DNA from: Solwaraspora sp. WMMD791
Lineage (GTDB): Bacteria; Actinomycetota; Actinomycetes; Mycobacteriales; Micromonosporaceae
NCBI RefSeq assembly: GCF_029581195.1
Contig: NZ_CP120737.1
Location: forward strand, 4,627,001 to 4,691,000
Reading direction: 5' to 3'
DNA length: 64,000 nucleotides
Translations under genes and position numbers: made by a program
Shown: positions 25,695-34,160 of the stretch, one piece after another
Layout of the letters: every line of letters begins with the position of its first letter
How positions within the stretch are numbered: position 1 is the stretch's first letter
The notes under the pieces: generated by a model
What the model saw: only the letters and a program-made list of their open reading frames with translations
What the model was told of the DNA's origin: nothing
Databases searched by the model: none

Positions 25695-26927
25695 TTAGCC
25701 CCGGCCGACCAGGGCACCGGCCGCACCACCGTCCGGGTCGTCGCCCCGCTTCTTCGACTTCTTCTTGCCCAGCTTCCCGCCGGCCACCTTCCCCGACTTC
25801 TTCTCCTTCTTGCGCTCCGTACGCATCGCCGCGTGCAGCGCCCTGGCGATCGCCTGGTCAGCCTCGGACGTCGCGTGCTGGTAGATCAGCGCCGCCTGCG
25901 GCGAGTCGTGCCCCATCCGCGCCATCAGATCCCGCGTGCTCGCCCCGGTCCGAGCCGCCAACGTGTTCCCGGTGTGCCGCAGGTCGTGAAAGTGCAGCCC
26001 TGGTTGCCCGACCTTCGCCACCGCAGCCCGCCAGCCGGACAGCTTGTTGAAGTTGCCCCGCCAGATCGGCCGCCCGGACTCGGTGGTGAACACGAACGCA
26101 TCCGGGTTGTCGTCGACCTCGGCCGCCAGGTGCTCACGCATCGCCGACACCACCACCGGAGGCAGGCTGACCGTACGCCGGCCGGCCCGCGACTTCGGCG
26201 GACCGAGGACCAGGCCGACGCCCCGCTGTTCGGTGTACGCCTGCCGGATCCGGACCGTGCCCGCGTCGGTGTCGATGTCCTGCCGTTGCAGCGCGGACAC
26301 CTCGCCCCAGCGCAGACACCCGAACGCGGTGATCAGCACCATGGCCCGAAACCGTGCCGGGACAGCGTCGGCCAGGGCCAGGAGTTGCGCCATCGACAAC
26401 ACCGGCCGTTCCGGTGCCTTCTCCTGGTCGGCACCGGGGATGCGGCACGGATTCTTGGTCAGGATCTCGTCTTCCTTGACGGCCGTCATCAGCACCGCGC
26501 GCAGCAGCCGGTACGCCTTGGCCGCCATGCTCTGCGACACCCCGTTGCCGAGCAGTTTCGCCCGCCACTCCCGGACCATCGGCGTATCGAGCCGGCCCAG
26601 CTCCACCCCGCCGAGGTACGGCATGATGTGCCGGCCCAGCAGCCAGCCGTACAGGTGCACCGTCCGAGGCCGCAGGTTCGGCCGCTGCTCGATCCACCGT
26701 TGTGCGTAGTCGCCCAGCGTCACCCGCGCCCGGTCCGGGTCGATCCACTCCCGCCGGGCCAACTGCGATTCCACCAGCGACAGATACCGCTCAGCGTCCG
26801 ACTTCCGGGCGAAGGTCTCCGGCGCGCTTCGTAGCTGCCCGTCCGGGCCGGGGTAGCGCGCCTGATACCGCCCGGAGGGCAGCTTGCGAACGCTTCCGAA
26901 GCGTCGACGTCCGGGCCGGTTCGCCAT
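25695..26927 (-). CDS. int: Tyrosine-type site-specific integrase
   Basis: This 410-residue recombinase integrates and excises the element at tRNA-Gly. It has an arm-binding N-terminal domain, a SAM-like core-binding domain (about 60-160) and a catalytic domain with Arg in CLRWGEVSAL, Lys in the beta-turn, HxxR in HFHDLRHTGNTLA, and the nucleophile Tyr in MGHDSPQAALIYQHAT. The C-terminus is very Lys-rich (KKEKKSGKVAGGKLGKKKSK, 20 residues). Its stop lies 75 bases from the tRNA-derived repeat. The ATG overlaps the xis stop (ATGA). Confidence 0.95.
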   Translation of the reverse strand: MANRPGRRRFGSVRKLPSGRYQARYPGPDGQLRSAPETFARKSDAERYLSLVESQLARREWIDPDRARVTLGDYAQRWIEQRPNLRPRTVHLYGWLLGRHIMPYLGGVELGRLDTPMVREWRAKLLGNGVSQSMAAKAYRLLRAVLMTAVKEDEILTKNPCRIPGADQEKAPERPVLSMAQLLALADAVPARFRAMVLITAFGCLRWGEVSALQRQDIDTDAGTVRIRQAYTEQRGVGLVLGPPKSRAGRRTVSLPPVVVSAMREHLAAEVDDNPDAFVFTTESGRPIWRGNFNKLSGWRAAVAKVGQPGLHFHDLRHTGNTLAARTGASTRDLMARMGHDSPQAALIYQHATSEADQAIARALHAAMRTERKKEKKSGKVAGGKLGKKKSKKRGDDPDGGAAGALVGRG

Positions 26928-27151
26928 CAGGCCACGCTCCGCATCCCGGACCAGACACCGGAGGCGGTCAGCGGCTCGACCCGACCGGACTCGACGTGCG
27001 CCGCCAGGTCGACCGCCTTGATCCGTACGCTCCGGCCGAGCTTGTGAAACGGGATCCGCCGCTCCGCGACGAGCCGCCGCACGTACCGTTCACTCATCTG
27101 AATCCGGGCCGCCGCCTGTTCGATGGTCAGCACCTCATCCAGCACGGTCAT
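26927..27151 (-). CDS. xis: Excisionase (Xis), MerR/HTH_17-type
   Basis: A 74-residue helix-turn-helix protein: LTIEQAAARIQMSERYVRRL followed by VAERRIPFHKLGRSVRI, the standard HTH_17 form used by AICE excisionases. It directs Int toward excision. The ATG at 27151 overlaps the repSA stop, and its stop overlaps the int start, so rep, xis and int are translated as one coupled unit. A longer open frame extends upstream but only inside repSA. Confidence 0.92.
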   Translation of the reverse strand: MTVLDEVLTIEQAAARIQMSERYVRRLVAERRIPFHKLGRSVRIKAVDLAAHVESGRVEPLTASGVWSGMRSVA

Positions 27152-28941
27152 TCCTCCCCGTCCGTTGCCGTCCCGCTGCCAGTTGCCGAAAGGTCGTGGC
27201 TCGTCTCCTGGGCCGCTCGGTCCTTGGCGGCGAGGAGTTGGGAGCGCCAGCGGGCGCGTTCGGAGATGGAGCGCAGGAGTCGGTGCCCGAGGGGTGTGAC
27301 GTCCGGGTCGTCGGGCCGGGCGAGCTCCCACGCGTGCCGGACCCGCTCGCTGTCGGTGCCGGTGGGCTGGTCGACGCCGGCCAGGTCGGTGGTTGCGCCG
27401 AGTAGTGCCCGGACCCAGGCGCGTGCGTCGTGTTTGTGGTCGGTCAGGGTTTTGCCGGACCAGTCGCGGGAGATGAGGATGCGTCGGCCGCCGATGCCGA
27501 GGGTGGCGCGTTGGTGGACCTTGCCCCGGCAGCGTCCGGGCCGCAGCTTCGCCGAGGCGTTCTTCGGTTGGACGCCGTAGAGCAGCCAGTTCGCGCACCG
27601 GTCGGTGCAGGGGGTGACCTGCAACTGTTGCCGGAACCGTTCGAGATGCTGGCGTTGCCGGCCGCTGGTGGTGGTGTGGCAGTCGGCGGCGTGTTTGGTG
27701 ATGTACTTCGTGATGTAGCGGATGGTCTGTTCCGCATCCTGGGTGCCGGGCATGACGCCGCGTGCGTCGACCTGGGAGCCGAAGCGGATCACGTGGACCG
27801 GTTGCGCGTCCGGGTCGGTGTCGATGGCGTCGAGTGCTTCCGCCCAGCCGGTCAACGGTTCACGGGTGTCCGGGTCGACCCAGGCCGCCTGGTCGATGTC
27901 CCAGACGGGCAGGTGTTCCCCGCCGTAGTGCTGGACGTCGACGGACGGCCACCACACCTGGTGATAGGTGGCTGCCGCCACGGTCCGCAGGGTCTGTCGG
28001 GGGATGGTGCCGCGGATCGCGAAGTGCGCGTGAGGGGCGAGGCGTCGTTGGGGTTCGACGCATCCGGCGTACTGGACGTTCCAGCCTTCGCAGCGTCGGA
28101 GGTTCTGCCAGAACCGGTCGAGGAGTCGGGGGAAGTGGACCGCGTCCCACGCGGCACGTCGGTAGTCGTACCGGTCGGGGTTGACCGGGGTGCCGTCCGG
28201 GCGTACGGGTCCGTAGCTGTCGAGGGTGAGGGTGAGCCACATCGACGGGCGGTAGGTGCTGCCGTCGGGTGCGGTGTAGGTCTTGCCGACGGTGCGCGCT
28301 TCGACAGGTCGGCGGGGTAGGTCGGGTGCGTCCTGGCGCCGTCTGGTCGACCGTTTCCGCCGTTTGCCGTTGTCCTGCGCGTCGCCCTGGTCGACACCAT
28401 CGGCGTCGGTGGTGGTCGGGGTGTGGGGTGGTGCGACGCGGCCGCGTAGTCCCTCGGCGGTGATGGCGTCTTCGACTTCGCGGATGGCGTCGTCGAGGTC
28501 GGTGACCTGTTCCCAGTCGGCTTCCCGTACGGCCGCGTCGCGTTCGAACTCGAAGTGCGCCCGCAGCACGATCAGCGCTTTCTGCGCGTCCGTGGCCGGT
28601 TCGGGTGGCGGCAGGGGTTCGTCGTCGCGGTGCCAGCCGTCGCGGATCTGCGCTTGGCGCAGCCGGCGGTTCCGCTTGGCGCAGGGTGGGCATTTGTCCT
28701 CGCGGGTGGCCCCGCAGGGCAGGTCGATGACCTCGGTACGGCCGGTGTCGAGGTCGGTGCGCCGCATGGCGAGCGGGCGGATGCAGACGCCGTATTCGGT
28801 GGCGACGTCGCGCAGGACGTCGACCGATCGGGGTAGGCCCATCCGCGCGGCACGGGAGCCGGGCCGGGGCTGTTGTTCGACGGTCACCGGCCGATCCGTC
28901 GCGGGTGTGTCGAGTCCGGGCAGGGTGGTGGGGGCGGTCAC
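27148..28941 (-). CDS. repSA: RepSA-type HUH replication initiator
   Basis: This 597-residue protein starts rolling-circle replication of the excised element. Features are a Cys-rich zinc-like part (DLPCGATREDKCPPCAKRNR), the HUH metal motif in RLAPHAHFAIRG near residue 310, and the catalytic YITKYITKH (YxxK) near residue 430. A second Cys-rich segment (TPCTDRCANW) follows. The length and domain order match RepSA of pSAM2. The GTG at 28941 overlaps the stop of the preceding gene (GTGA). The origin in such elements usually lies inside or near this gene but was not located. Confidence 0.92.
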   Translation of the reverse strand: MTAPTTLPGLDTPATDRPVTVEQQPRPGSRAARMGLPRSVDVLRDVATEYGVCIRPLAMRRTDLDTGRTEVIDLPCGATREDKCPPCAKRNRRLRQAQIRDGWHRDDEPLPPPEPATDAQKALIVLRAHFEFERDAAVREADWEQVTDLDDAIREVEDAITAEGLRGRVAPPHTPTTTDADGVDQGDAQDNGKRRKRSTRRRQDAPDLPRRPVEARTVGKTYTAPDGSTYRPSMWLTLTLDSYGPVRPDGTPVNPDRYDYRRAAWDAVHFPRLLDRFWQNLRRCEGWNVQYAGCVEPQRRLAPHAHFAIRGTIPRQTLRTVAAATYHQVWWPSVDVQHYGGEHLPVWDIDQAAWVDPDTREPLTGWAEALDAIDTDPDAQPVHVIRFGSQVDARGVMPGTQDAEQTIRYITKYITKHAADCHTTTSGRQRQHLERFRQQLQVTPCTDRCANWLLYGVQPKNASAKLRPGRCRGKVHQRATLGIGGRRILISRDWSGKTLTDHKHDARAWVRALLGATTDLAGVDQPTGTDSERVRHAWELARPDDPDVTPLGHRLLRSISERARWRSQLLAAKDRAAQETSHDLSATGSGTATDGEE

Positions 28942-29570
28942 CGGCCGACCACCATGCCGTTTGCCCGTCGGGGTTGGACGACCCCGAGGGGTGGCAGCAC
29001 CGACGCGTGTCCGGCGACGCGGACAGGTTCGACGGCGGCGGGCACGTCGACCAGGCCGGGTGTCGGGTCGGTGTCGGTGTGCTGGTCGGTGTCGTCGGTC
29101 GGGACCTGGTCGACGCCGTCCGTCTGGTCGACGCGCACCAGGTCAGCCGGACCAGTCGGATTGGCCGCTCCAGTTGACGCCGCCGGACCGGCCGGGACAG
29201 CGGGTGCGCTGGAGAGTACGACTTTGACCAGGGCCAGGAACGCCAGCGACGGTACGGCCGCGACGATCCACCCCCACACGGACGGTTGCGCTTCGGCGAC
29301 CTGCGCGGCGAGGGACAGCAGTGCGAAGCCGATCAGCAGGACCGCGACGAACCCGACCGGTCGACCCGTGCGGCGTCGGGCGCGGATCTCCAGTCCGAGG
29401 TAGATCGCCATGAGCTCGACCGCGACGGCGTTCGCCCAGCCGATCCAGTGGGGTTGGCCGTGGGCGACGGACAGATCGTGAACGTGGGTGAACGCCGCCG
29501 CGCCGGCCATCGACCCGATCGCAAGGAGGATCGCCAGCCGCAGCAGGTTTTCGGCACGCTGCCAGCTCAC
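28938..29570 (-). CDS. DUF2637 membrane protein (SpdB-like spread protein)
   Basis: This 210-residue protein has four membrane spans in residues 8-125 with the DUF2637 pattern: FTHVHDLSVAHGQPHWIGWA and NAVAVELMAIYLGLEIRARR. A Pro/Val/Asp-rich cytoplasmic tail follows. DUF2637 proteins occur in nearly all AICEs and Streptomyces plasmids. They correspond to spread (Spd) proteins, which aid movement between hyphal compartments. The GTG at 29570 overlaps the previous stop (GTGA). Open sequence continues upstream but has no family residues. Confidence 0.85.
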   Translation of the reverse strand: MSWQRAENLLRLAILLAIGSMAGAAAFTHVHDLSVAHGQPHWIGWANAVAVELMAIYLGLEIRARRRTGRPVGFVAVLLIGFALLSLAAQVAEAQPSVWGWIVAAVPSLAFLALVKVVLSSAPAVPAGPAASTGAANPTGPADLVRVDQTDGVDQVPTDDTDQHTDTDPTPGLVDVPAAVEPVRVAGHASVLPPLGVVQPRRANGMVVGR

Positions 29571-29755
29571 GGGTTGCCCCCTTGTTCCCGGTCGGTGACG
29601 GTCAGGTCGATCCGCACCCGGATGCCGGGCCGGCCACGGAGGTTGAGGTAGGTGCTCAGGCCGGACAGGAACGCGGCGAGCTGGTCGACCGGGCCGGTGG
29701 CCTGGATACGGATGGGACGGGCGGGTCGCCGGAAGGGCCGGTTGAGGGGTGCCAT
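29567..29755 (-). CDS. Small AICE protein, function unknown
   Basis: A 62-residue protein starting MAPLNRPFRRPARPIRIQAT, basic at its start and followed by a short helix and a beta-like RIDLTVTDREQ end. It lies between the 90-residue gene and the DUF2637 gene. Its stop overlaps the DUF2637 start, which supports translation. I do not recognise a family. It may be one of the small Spd-associated proteins of pSAM2-like elements. Confidence 0.6.
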   Translation of the reverse strand: MAPLNRPFRRPARPIRIQATGPVDQLAAFLSGLSTYLNLRGRPGIRVRIDLTVTDREQGGNP

Positions 29756-29761
29756 GGTCGG

Positions 29762-30034
29762 TTACCTCCGGGTGGGGTGGATGGTGGTGCGGATGTGGTC
29801 GGGTGGGTCGCCGAGGGAGGCGACCGCTTCGGACAGGCAGCGCCACAGCGCCCACGCCTCGCCGGGGGTGAGGTAGACCCGGCGTCGGCCGGAGCCGATG
29901 GCGACGTACAGCGGGTAGGGGTCGGGCTGGTCGGTGTCGACCCGGACCGATACCGCTGTCCCGCGCCCACCGCCGTCAGGGGTGGGGGTCCGTAGCCGGT
30001 AGAAGCGCCGCCCCGACATCACGGTTTCGGTCAT
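29762..30034 (-). CDS. Small AICE protein (SpdA-like position)
   Basis: A 90-residue protein with a beta-rich start (RRFYRLRTPTPDGGG), a VRVDTDQPDPYPLYVAIGSG strand (20 residues) and an amphipathic helix LTPGEAWALWRCLSEAVASL. It starts with an ATGA overlap at the traB stop and ends 6 bases before the next gene. Position after tra suggests the spread genes of pSAM2. No fold is certain. Confidence 0.65.
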   Translation of the reverse strand: MTETVMSGRRFYRLRTPTPDGGGRGTAVSVRVDTDQPDPYPLYVAIGSGRRRVYLTPGEAWALWRCLSEAVASLGDPPDHIRTTIHPTRR

Positions 30035-31716
30035 CGGGAACCACCCCCGCCGTTCGGGGTGTCGGTGCCGCCCTGGTCGTGCTGTCCGTTGTCGCGGATC
30101 AGATTGAGCAGCGAGTCAGGCAACAGCGGCCCGGACGGCTTACGCGGCAACGGAACCCGCCGACGCGTGACCGGGGACGGTTGCGGTTCGGGTTCGGGGG
30201 TGGTTTCCCGGCCGACCTGGGCAAGGATGTCCGCCGCCGCCACCGGAGCCGAGAACTGATCGGCCATCGTTTGGATGTCGGTGTCGGTGAGGTAGGAGAA
30301 CCGGACCCGGATCGGGTCGGGGGTGCCGTCGAGCAGGACGTAGCCGACGCCTTTCGCCCACGACGGCATCTGATCCGCGAGCGCTCCCCGTGCCCGTGCG
30401 CCGTCGCCCAACACCATGTCGACCTGCGACGCCTCGGTCAGCCCGAGCGCGATCCGGGTGGGAAACAGGTCCCGGAACGGCAGCACCTCTTTACGCGGGT
30501 CCTGCAACGCCGCCACGACCAGGACACCGACGCCGGCACCTTGGGACAGCAGCAGCCCCAACGCCGAGGCGATGCGCTTCCGCAGCTCGACGTCTTGCAG
30601 GTAGGCGGTCAGCGCCGCCATTTCGTCGATCACCACGACAACCAGGGGGTCATCGACGGTGGGGGTGTGGACCCGGACCGTGCCGGCAAGACGTGCCTGC
30701 CGTTCCCGCAGCACCGCGACGGCTTCGTCTAGCAGGTCGGCCATGGTGTCGAAGGAGGTGGAGGCGAACCGGGCGAACATCGGACGGCCGAACGCGAATT
30801 CCATTCCGCCCTTGGGGTCGATGACCCACAGCCGGACCAGTCCGGACGCCACCCCACCGGCAAGGGACCGGACGAGGGACCAGAGGACGGAGCCTTTCCC
30901 GCGTCGGGTCGCCCCACCGATCAGCACATGCGTCGCCAACAGATGCAGGTGCCACGTGCGAAGGTCTTCCCGCACCGCGAGGGGCAGCGCGGTGAAGTCC
31001 GGGACGGTCGGGACCGGGAACGGTGGGACCGTCCGGCGTAGGGCGTCGGTGCGGACCAGGACGATGTAGACGACGTCGGGCCGGTCACGGAACCGGTAGG
31101 CGTCGACCTGGCGCAGCAGCCACCCCACCCAGCCGCCGCCACGCACCGGCAGTTCATCCGGGCGTTCGGTGTACACCCGTGCGTGCCTGCGGCCGAACGC
31201 ATAGGCAAGCTGCTCCGTTGCGCGTTGGAAGTCGGCGGGGGTCTGCCCGCGCAGCATCCGCACCGACAACACGTCCAACGCCTGGTCACAGTGCACGGCC
31301 AGGAGCTGCGGTAACACGGTCTGGTGTTGGTAGACCCGCGACAGGTCGCACAGGGTCATCGCTTCCCGCCAGACCCGCCGGTAGACGACCGTGTGCCGCC
31401 ACCGGCCGAGCAGCGGACCGCCGCACCACGCCCACCAGGAGGCTTCGTGCCGCCACCGCCACACCGCCGACCCCAACCCGGCAAGCACAACGGGCGTGAC
31501 CAGGCCGGCAATGCCGTAGTCGAGGTACACGGCCACGGTGATCACCGAGACGGTCAGGATGCGCGGATGGCGCAGGCACCACCACACGCCCCGACCAGTC
31601 CAGCGGGCCAGCAGCCCGAGGAGCACGGCCCACCAGGGCAGCCGCAGCCGACGAGGCCGGACCACGACCAGATCACCGGAGAAGGTGCTGACGACCTCAC
31701 CACGGGGACGGCCCAT
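30031..31716 (-). CDS. traB: TraB/TraSA: FtsK/SpoIIIE-type DNA translocase
   Basis: This 561-residue ATPase moves double-stranded element DNA into recipient hyphae, the single key transfer protein of AICEs. Two membrane segments near residues 30-75 (LPWWAVLLGLLARW and ILTVSVITVAVYLDYGIAGL, 20 residues) precede a motor domain with Walker A GGATRRGKGSVLWSLV and Walker B DPLVVVVIDEMAAL. A C-terminal part could bind clt repeats. The ATG at 31716 overlaps the preceding stop. The Walker A has Arg-Arg-Gly-Lys-Gly, as in other TraB proteins. Repression by the GntR protein is likely. Confidence 0.92.
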   Translation of the reverse strand: MGRPRGEVVSTFSGDLVVVRPRRLRLPWWAVLLGLLARWTGRGVWWCLRHPRILTVSVITVAVYLDYGIAGLVTPVVLAGLGSAVWRWRHEASWWAWCGGPLLGRWRHTVVYRRVWREAMTLCDLSRVYQHQTVLPQLLAVHCDQALDVLSVRMLRGQTPADFQRATEQLAYAFGRRHARVYTERPDELPVRGGGWVGWLLRQVDAYRFRDRPDVVYIVLVRTDALRRTVPPFPVPTVPDFTALPLAVREDLRTWHLHLLATHVLIGGATRRGKGSVLWSLVRSLAGGVASGLVRLWVIDPKGGMEFAFGRPMFARFASTSFDTMADLLDEAVAVLRERQARLAGTVRVHTPTVDDPLVVVVIDEMAALTAYLQDVELRKRIASALGLLLSQGAGVGVLVVAALQDPRKEVLPFRDLFPTRIALGLTEASQVDMVLGDGARARGALADQMPSWAKGVGYVLLDGTPDPIRVRFSYLTDTDIQTMADQFSAPVAAADILAQVGRETTPEPEPQPSPVTRRRVPLPRKPSGPLLPDSLLNLIRDNGQHDQGGTDTPNGGGGSR

Positions 31717-31943
31717 CACCGACCACCCCCAACGGTGGGGAGGAACCGGCCGCGAGCGTCGCGCAGCCGGGGGAACGGCAACACCAACTGGCCGACGCAC
31801 AGCCCACACCGGACGCTGTCGACCGTCGCGGCATCGGCGTTGTCGGTGTCGTCCTGGGCGTCGGTCGGGGTGGGGGTGAACATGTTCTTGCAGTCGCTAC
31901 AGCGGATCCGCGCCCGATCCGGGACGCGCTTAACCTGGGACAC
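31716..31943 (-). CDS. Small zinc-ribbon-like protein
   Basis: This 75-residue protein has CSDC near residue 15 and CGLC near residue 47, spaced as in a zinc ribbon, joined by a Thr/Asp-rich linker. It begins with GTG at 31943 after a GAGG site and overlaps the traB start by ATGA. The role is unknown. Similar two-CxxC small proteins occur upstream of tra in several AICEs, so it may bind DNA or Tra. Confidence 0.7.
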   Translation of the reverse strand: MSQVKRVPDRARIRCSDCKNMFTPTPTDAQDDTDNADAATVDSVRCGLCVGQLVLPFPRLRDARGRFLPTVGGGR

Positions 31944-31995
31944 GTCGGAACCTCACTGAATCTGAAAGAGGGAAGAGGAGGAGGGGAAGACGCCG

Positions 31996-32037
31996 AGGGG
32001 TGGGGCTGCCGTCCGCCAAGACCAGACAGCCCCACCC
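31996..32037 (-). terminator. Hairpin terminator after pra
   Basis: The arms GGGGTGGGGCTG and CAGCCCCACCCC (12 bp) lie 12 bases after the pra stop on the minus strand. The hairpin separates pra from the tra operon, which therefore needs its own promoter in 31944-31995 or works by read-through. Confidence 0.7.
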
Positions 32038-32048
32038 CGAACCGAGCG

Positions 32049-32474
32049 CTACGACGCCGAGCCCGCCGCCGCCCGCGCCTTACCGGTGCCGTTGGACGCG
32101 ACGCCGGCCGGGGCGCGCATCCCCGACGCCCGCAGCGAGTACGCCATCCGCCCGTTGGACGCCACGTACGGCGTGACCGTCACGTCATCGAACTCGACGA
32201 GCTCGAACGGAACCCCGGTCGGCGGAACCGGCTGGTAGTCCGCCGAGATCTTGACCGTGGTCTCCCGCGACCGCTTGCCCAACTCCGGGTCCAGGTCCAT
32301 CACCCGGACCTGCCACACCCGCTGACCCGTCAGCTTGTCCTTCGCCGGCGACCGCCGGCCCGTCTTCTCGTCGTAGTCCTCGACCTCACCCAACGACTCG
32401 GGCACCAACGCGCACCCCGCCGGGAACACGTCCGAACACCGGACCGAGAACCTCGTCCCGCCTCGCAGAGCCAC
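32049..32474 (-). CDS. pra: Pra-like replication/integration/excision activator
   Basis: This 141-residue protein follows the Pra family pattern of pSAM2-like elements: RFSVRCSDVFPAGCALVPES, then DKLTGQRVWQVRVMDLDPE, TTVKISADYQPVPPTGVPFE, and VEFDDVTVTPYVASNGRMAY, with an Ala-rich tail. In pSAM2, Pra activates repSA-xis-int and is repressed by KorSA. The start is GTG at 32474 with GGAGG 7 bases upstream. A good promoter lies at 32530-32559 on the minus strand, with an operator inside it. Confidence 0.85.
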   Translation of the reverse strand: MALRGGTRFSVRCSDVFPAGCALVPESLGEVEDYDEKTGRRSPAKDKLTGQRVWQVRVMDLDPELGKRSRETTVKISADYQPVPPTGVPFELVEFDDVTVTPYVASNGRMAYSLRASGMRAPAGVASNGTGKARAAAGSAS

Positions 32475-32505
32475 TGCTCTACCTCCACTCGTAGACCTGA
32501 CCGGC

Positions 32506-32594
32506 TTGACTAGCCAGGTGTGTGGATCAAAGGTAGGCCAACTTGGCTAGCCATGTCAACACTTGGACACGGGACATCTAGCCTGGCTAGTCAA
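32506..32594. promoter_or_regulatory. Divergent pra/korSA control region with three operator repeats
   Basis: TTGACTAGCCAGG (32506-32518) and its exact inverse CCTGGCTAGTCAA (32582-32594) flank a central TTGGCTAGCCA (32543-32553). On the minus strand, TTGACA (32559-32554) and TACCTT (32535-32530), spaced by 18, form a strong pra promoter whose spacer contains the central site. Three sites with a TAGCC/GGCTA core fit binding by the GntR protein encoded at 32612. The outer sites may allow looping or autoregulation. Confidence 0.75.
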
Positions 32595-32611
32595 CAGGTA
32601 TGGTCCGGGGC

Positions 32612-33454
32612 ATGGCTCTTGACCCCGACGACCCACGCACCCCGTCCCAGCAGATCGCCGCCGCCCTGCGCGCGGAGATCAAAACCGGCAAGTTCGCCCC
32701 CGGCGAGAAGCTGCCCAGCCAAAACGAGCTGGTCGAACGCTTCTCCGTCGCCCGCGAGACGATCAAAGCCGCCCTACGCAAGCTCCAGGACGAGCGGCTG
32801 ATCGTCACCCGCCAGGGCAGCGGCACGTTCGTACGCGCCAACACCGAACGCCCCGTCGGTCTACGCCCGCACATCGAGCGCGCCTTCGAAGCGACCCACG
32901 TAGCGATCGACTTCGCCGGCTTCTCCGGCGAGACCCTCCACAACGCCATCCAGGAGACGTTGGACAAGGTCCGCATCGGCCGCCTCACCCCGGAATCGAT
33001 CCGCATCCGGATCCTGATCTCCGACATGAACGCCCCGATGGCGATCCCGTGCCGGGCCGAGGACCGCGCCGACGACCCCCGCATCCGCGCCCGGTCGGCC
33101 CGCATCACCAACCGGTCCATCCACGCCATCGTCGACGCCGTCCAGGAGTTGGCGGATCTCGACCTGGTCAAGGTCGCCACCACCGAGGTACGGGTCCACG
33201 GCGCGGCCCCGCTGTTCAAGCTGTTCGTCATCAACGACGAGGAAGCGTTCTTCGGCTTCTACCCCGTCGTGGAGCACACCGTCAGCGTCGACGGCCAACC
33301 CATGGCCATCTACGACGCCATGGGCAAGGACGCCATCCTGTTCCCGTTCACCCCCAGCGACGACGACGCCTCACACGACGGCCTGTACGTGCAGCAGGCC
33401 GGAGCCTGGTTCAACAGCATGTGGACCACCATCGCCCGCGAGTACACGTCATGA
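32612..33454 (+). CDS. korSA: GntR-family repressor (KorSA-like)
   Basis: This 280-residue regulator has an N-terminal winged helix (PSQQIAAALRAEIKTGKFAP, then GEKLPSQNELVERFSVARET and RQGSGTFVR, residues 10-75) and a long effector-type C-terminal domain. KorSA-like proteins repress pra and tra functions and keep the element integrated. The ATG at 32612 is preferred because the GntR domain then begins at residue 10; an upstream ATG at 32600 adds four residues. It is followed by a coupled HAD gene (ATGA). Confidence 0.88.
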   Translation: MALDPDDPRTPSQQIAAALRAEIKTGKFAPGEKLPSQNELVERFSVARETIKAALRKLQDERLIVTRQGSGTFVRANTERPVGLRPHIERAFEATHVAIDFAGFSGETLHNAIQETLDKVRIGRLTPESIRIRILISDMNAPMAIPCRAEDRADDPRIRARSARITNRSIHAIVDAVQELADLDLVKVATTEVRVHGAAPLFKLFVINDEEAFFGFYPVVEHTVSVDGQPMAIYDAMGKDAILFPFTPSDDDASHDGLYVQQAGAWFNSMWTTIAREYTS

Positions 33455-34137
33455 ACGCCGAACTCGCCGCCGTCATCGACCGCGCCCGGTTCCTGCTGCT
33501 CGACTTCGACGGACCCGTCTGCAAGGTCTTCGCCAACCACCCCGCGCCTCAGGTCGCCGCAACTCTGCGCCGGCTGCTCGTCGACCAGGGCGTCACCATT
33601 CCGCCGGACCTGCTCGACGAAGCCGATCCGCTCGCCGTGCTGCGCTGGACAGCCGCCCTGAACCGGCCCGCCATCGTCCGCCGGGTCGACGACGCGCTAC
33701 GGGCCGCCGAGGTGGACGCCGTCGCCGTCGCCGAACCCACCCCGTACGCGCGGGAAGTCATCGTGGCCGCCCACCACGCCCGACGCGGGATCGCGATCGT
33801 GTCCAACAACAGCGCCGACGCCGTCACCCAATACCTGATCGCCCGCAGGCTCGCCGCCTACATCCACCCCGTCATCGGCCGCCCGTACGCCGACCCCGCC
33901 GGCATGAAACCCCATCCCGGCCCGGTCCTCGCCGCCGTCCGTGAACTCCACACCCACCCCGAGGAATGCGTACTCATTGGCGACTCACCCACTGACATCG
34001 AAGCCGCCCAAGCCATCAACATGCCCACCATCGGATACGCCAACAAACCCCGCAAGTACCACAGCCTCACCAAAGCAGACGCCATCATCGGCAGCATGGC
34101 CGAAATCGCCACCACCCTCAACCCCGACGAACTCTAA
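33451..34137 (+). CDS. HAD-superfamily hydrolase coupled to korSA
   Basis: This 228-residue protein has the four HAD motifs: LLLDFDGPVCKVF (I), IVSNNSADAV (II), MKPHPGPVLAAV (III) and CVLIGDSPTDIEAA (IV). It is a phosphatase or phosphonatase-like enzyme of unknown substrate. Its ATG overlaps the korSA stop, so both are made together. In pSAM2 the hydrolase-like Pif (a Nudix-type protein) blocks redundant transfer. A HAD protein might play a similar part here, but that is only an analogy. Confidence 0.88.
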   Translation: MNAELAAVIDRARFLLLDFDGPVCKVFANHPAPQVAATLRRLLVDQGVTIPPDLLDEADPLAVLRWTAALNRPAIVRRVDDALRAAEVDAVAVAEPTPYAREVIVAAHHARRGIAIVSNNSADAVTQYLIARRLAAYIHPVIGRPYADPAGMKPHPGPVLAAVRELHTHPEECVLIGDSPTDIEAAQAINMPTIGYANKPRKYHSLTKADAIIGSMAEIATTLNPDEL

Positions 34138-34138
34138 C

Positions 34139-34160
34139 CCCGTCACCCGCACCACACCGA
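34139..34160 (+). repeat. Partial att-like sequence inside the AICE
   Basis: These 22 bases match 21 of 22 bases of the attachment site at 25590-25611 (the tRNA 3' end CCCGTCACCCGC plus element flank CCACACCGA). The mismatch is A for T at the discriminator. Like the real att sites it is followed at once by a G+C-rich hairpin. It lies 1 base after the HAD stop and may mark an old junction between core and cargo. Confidence 0.65.
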
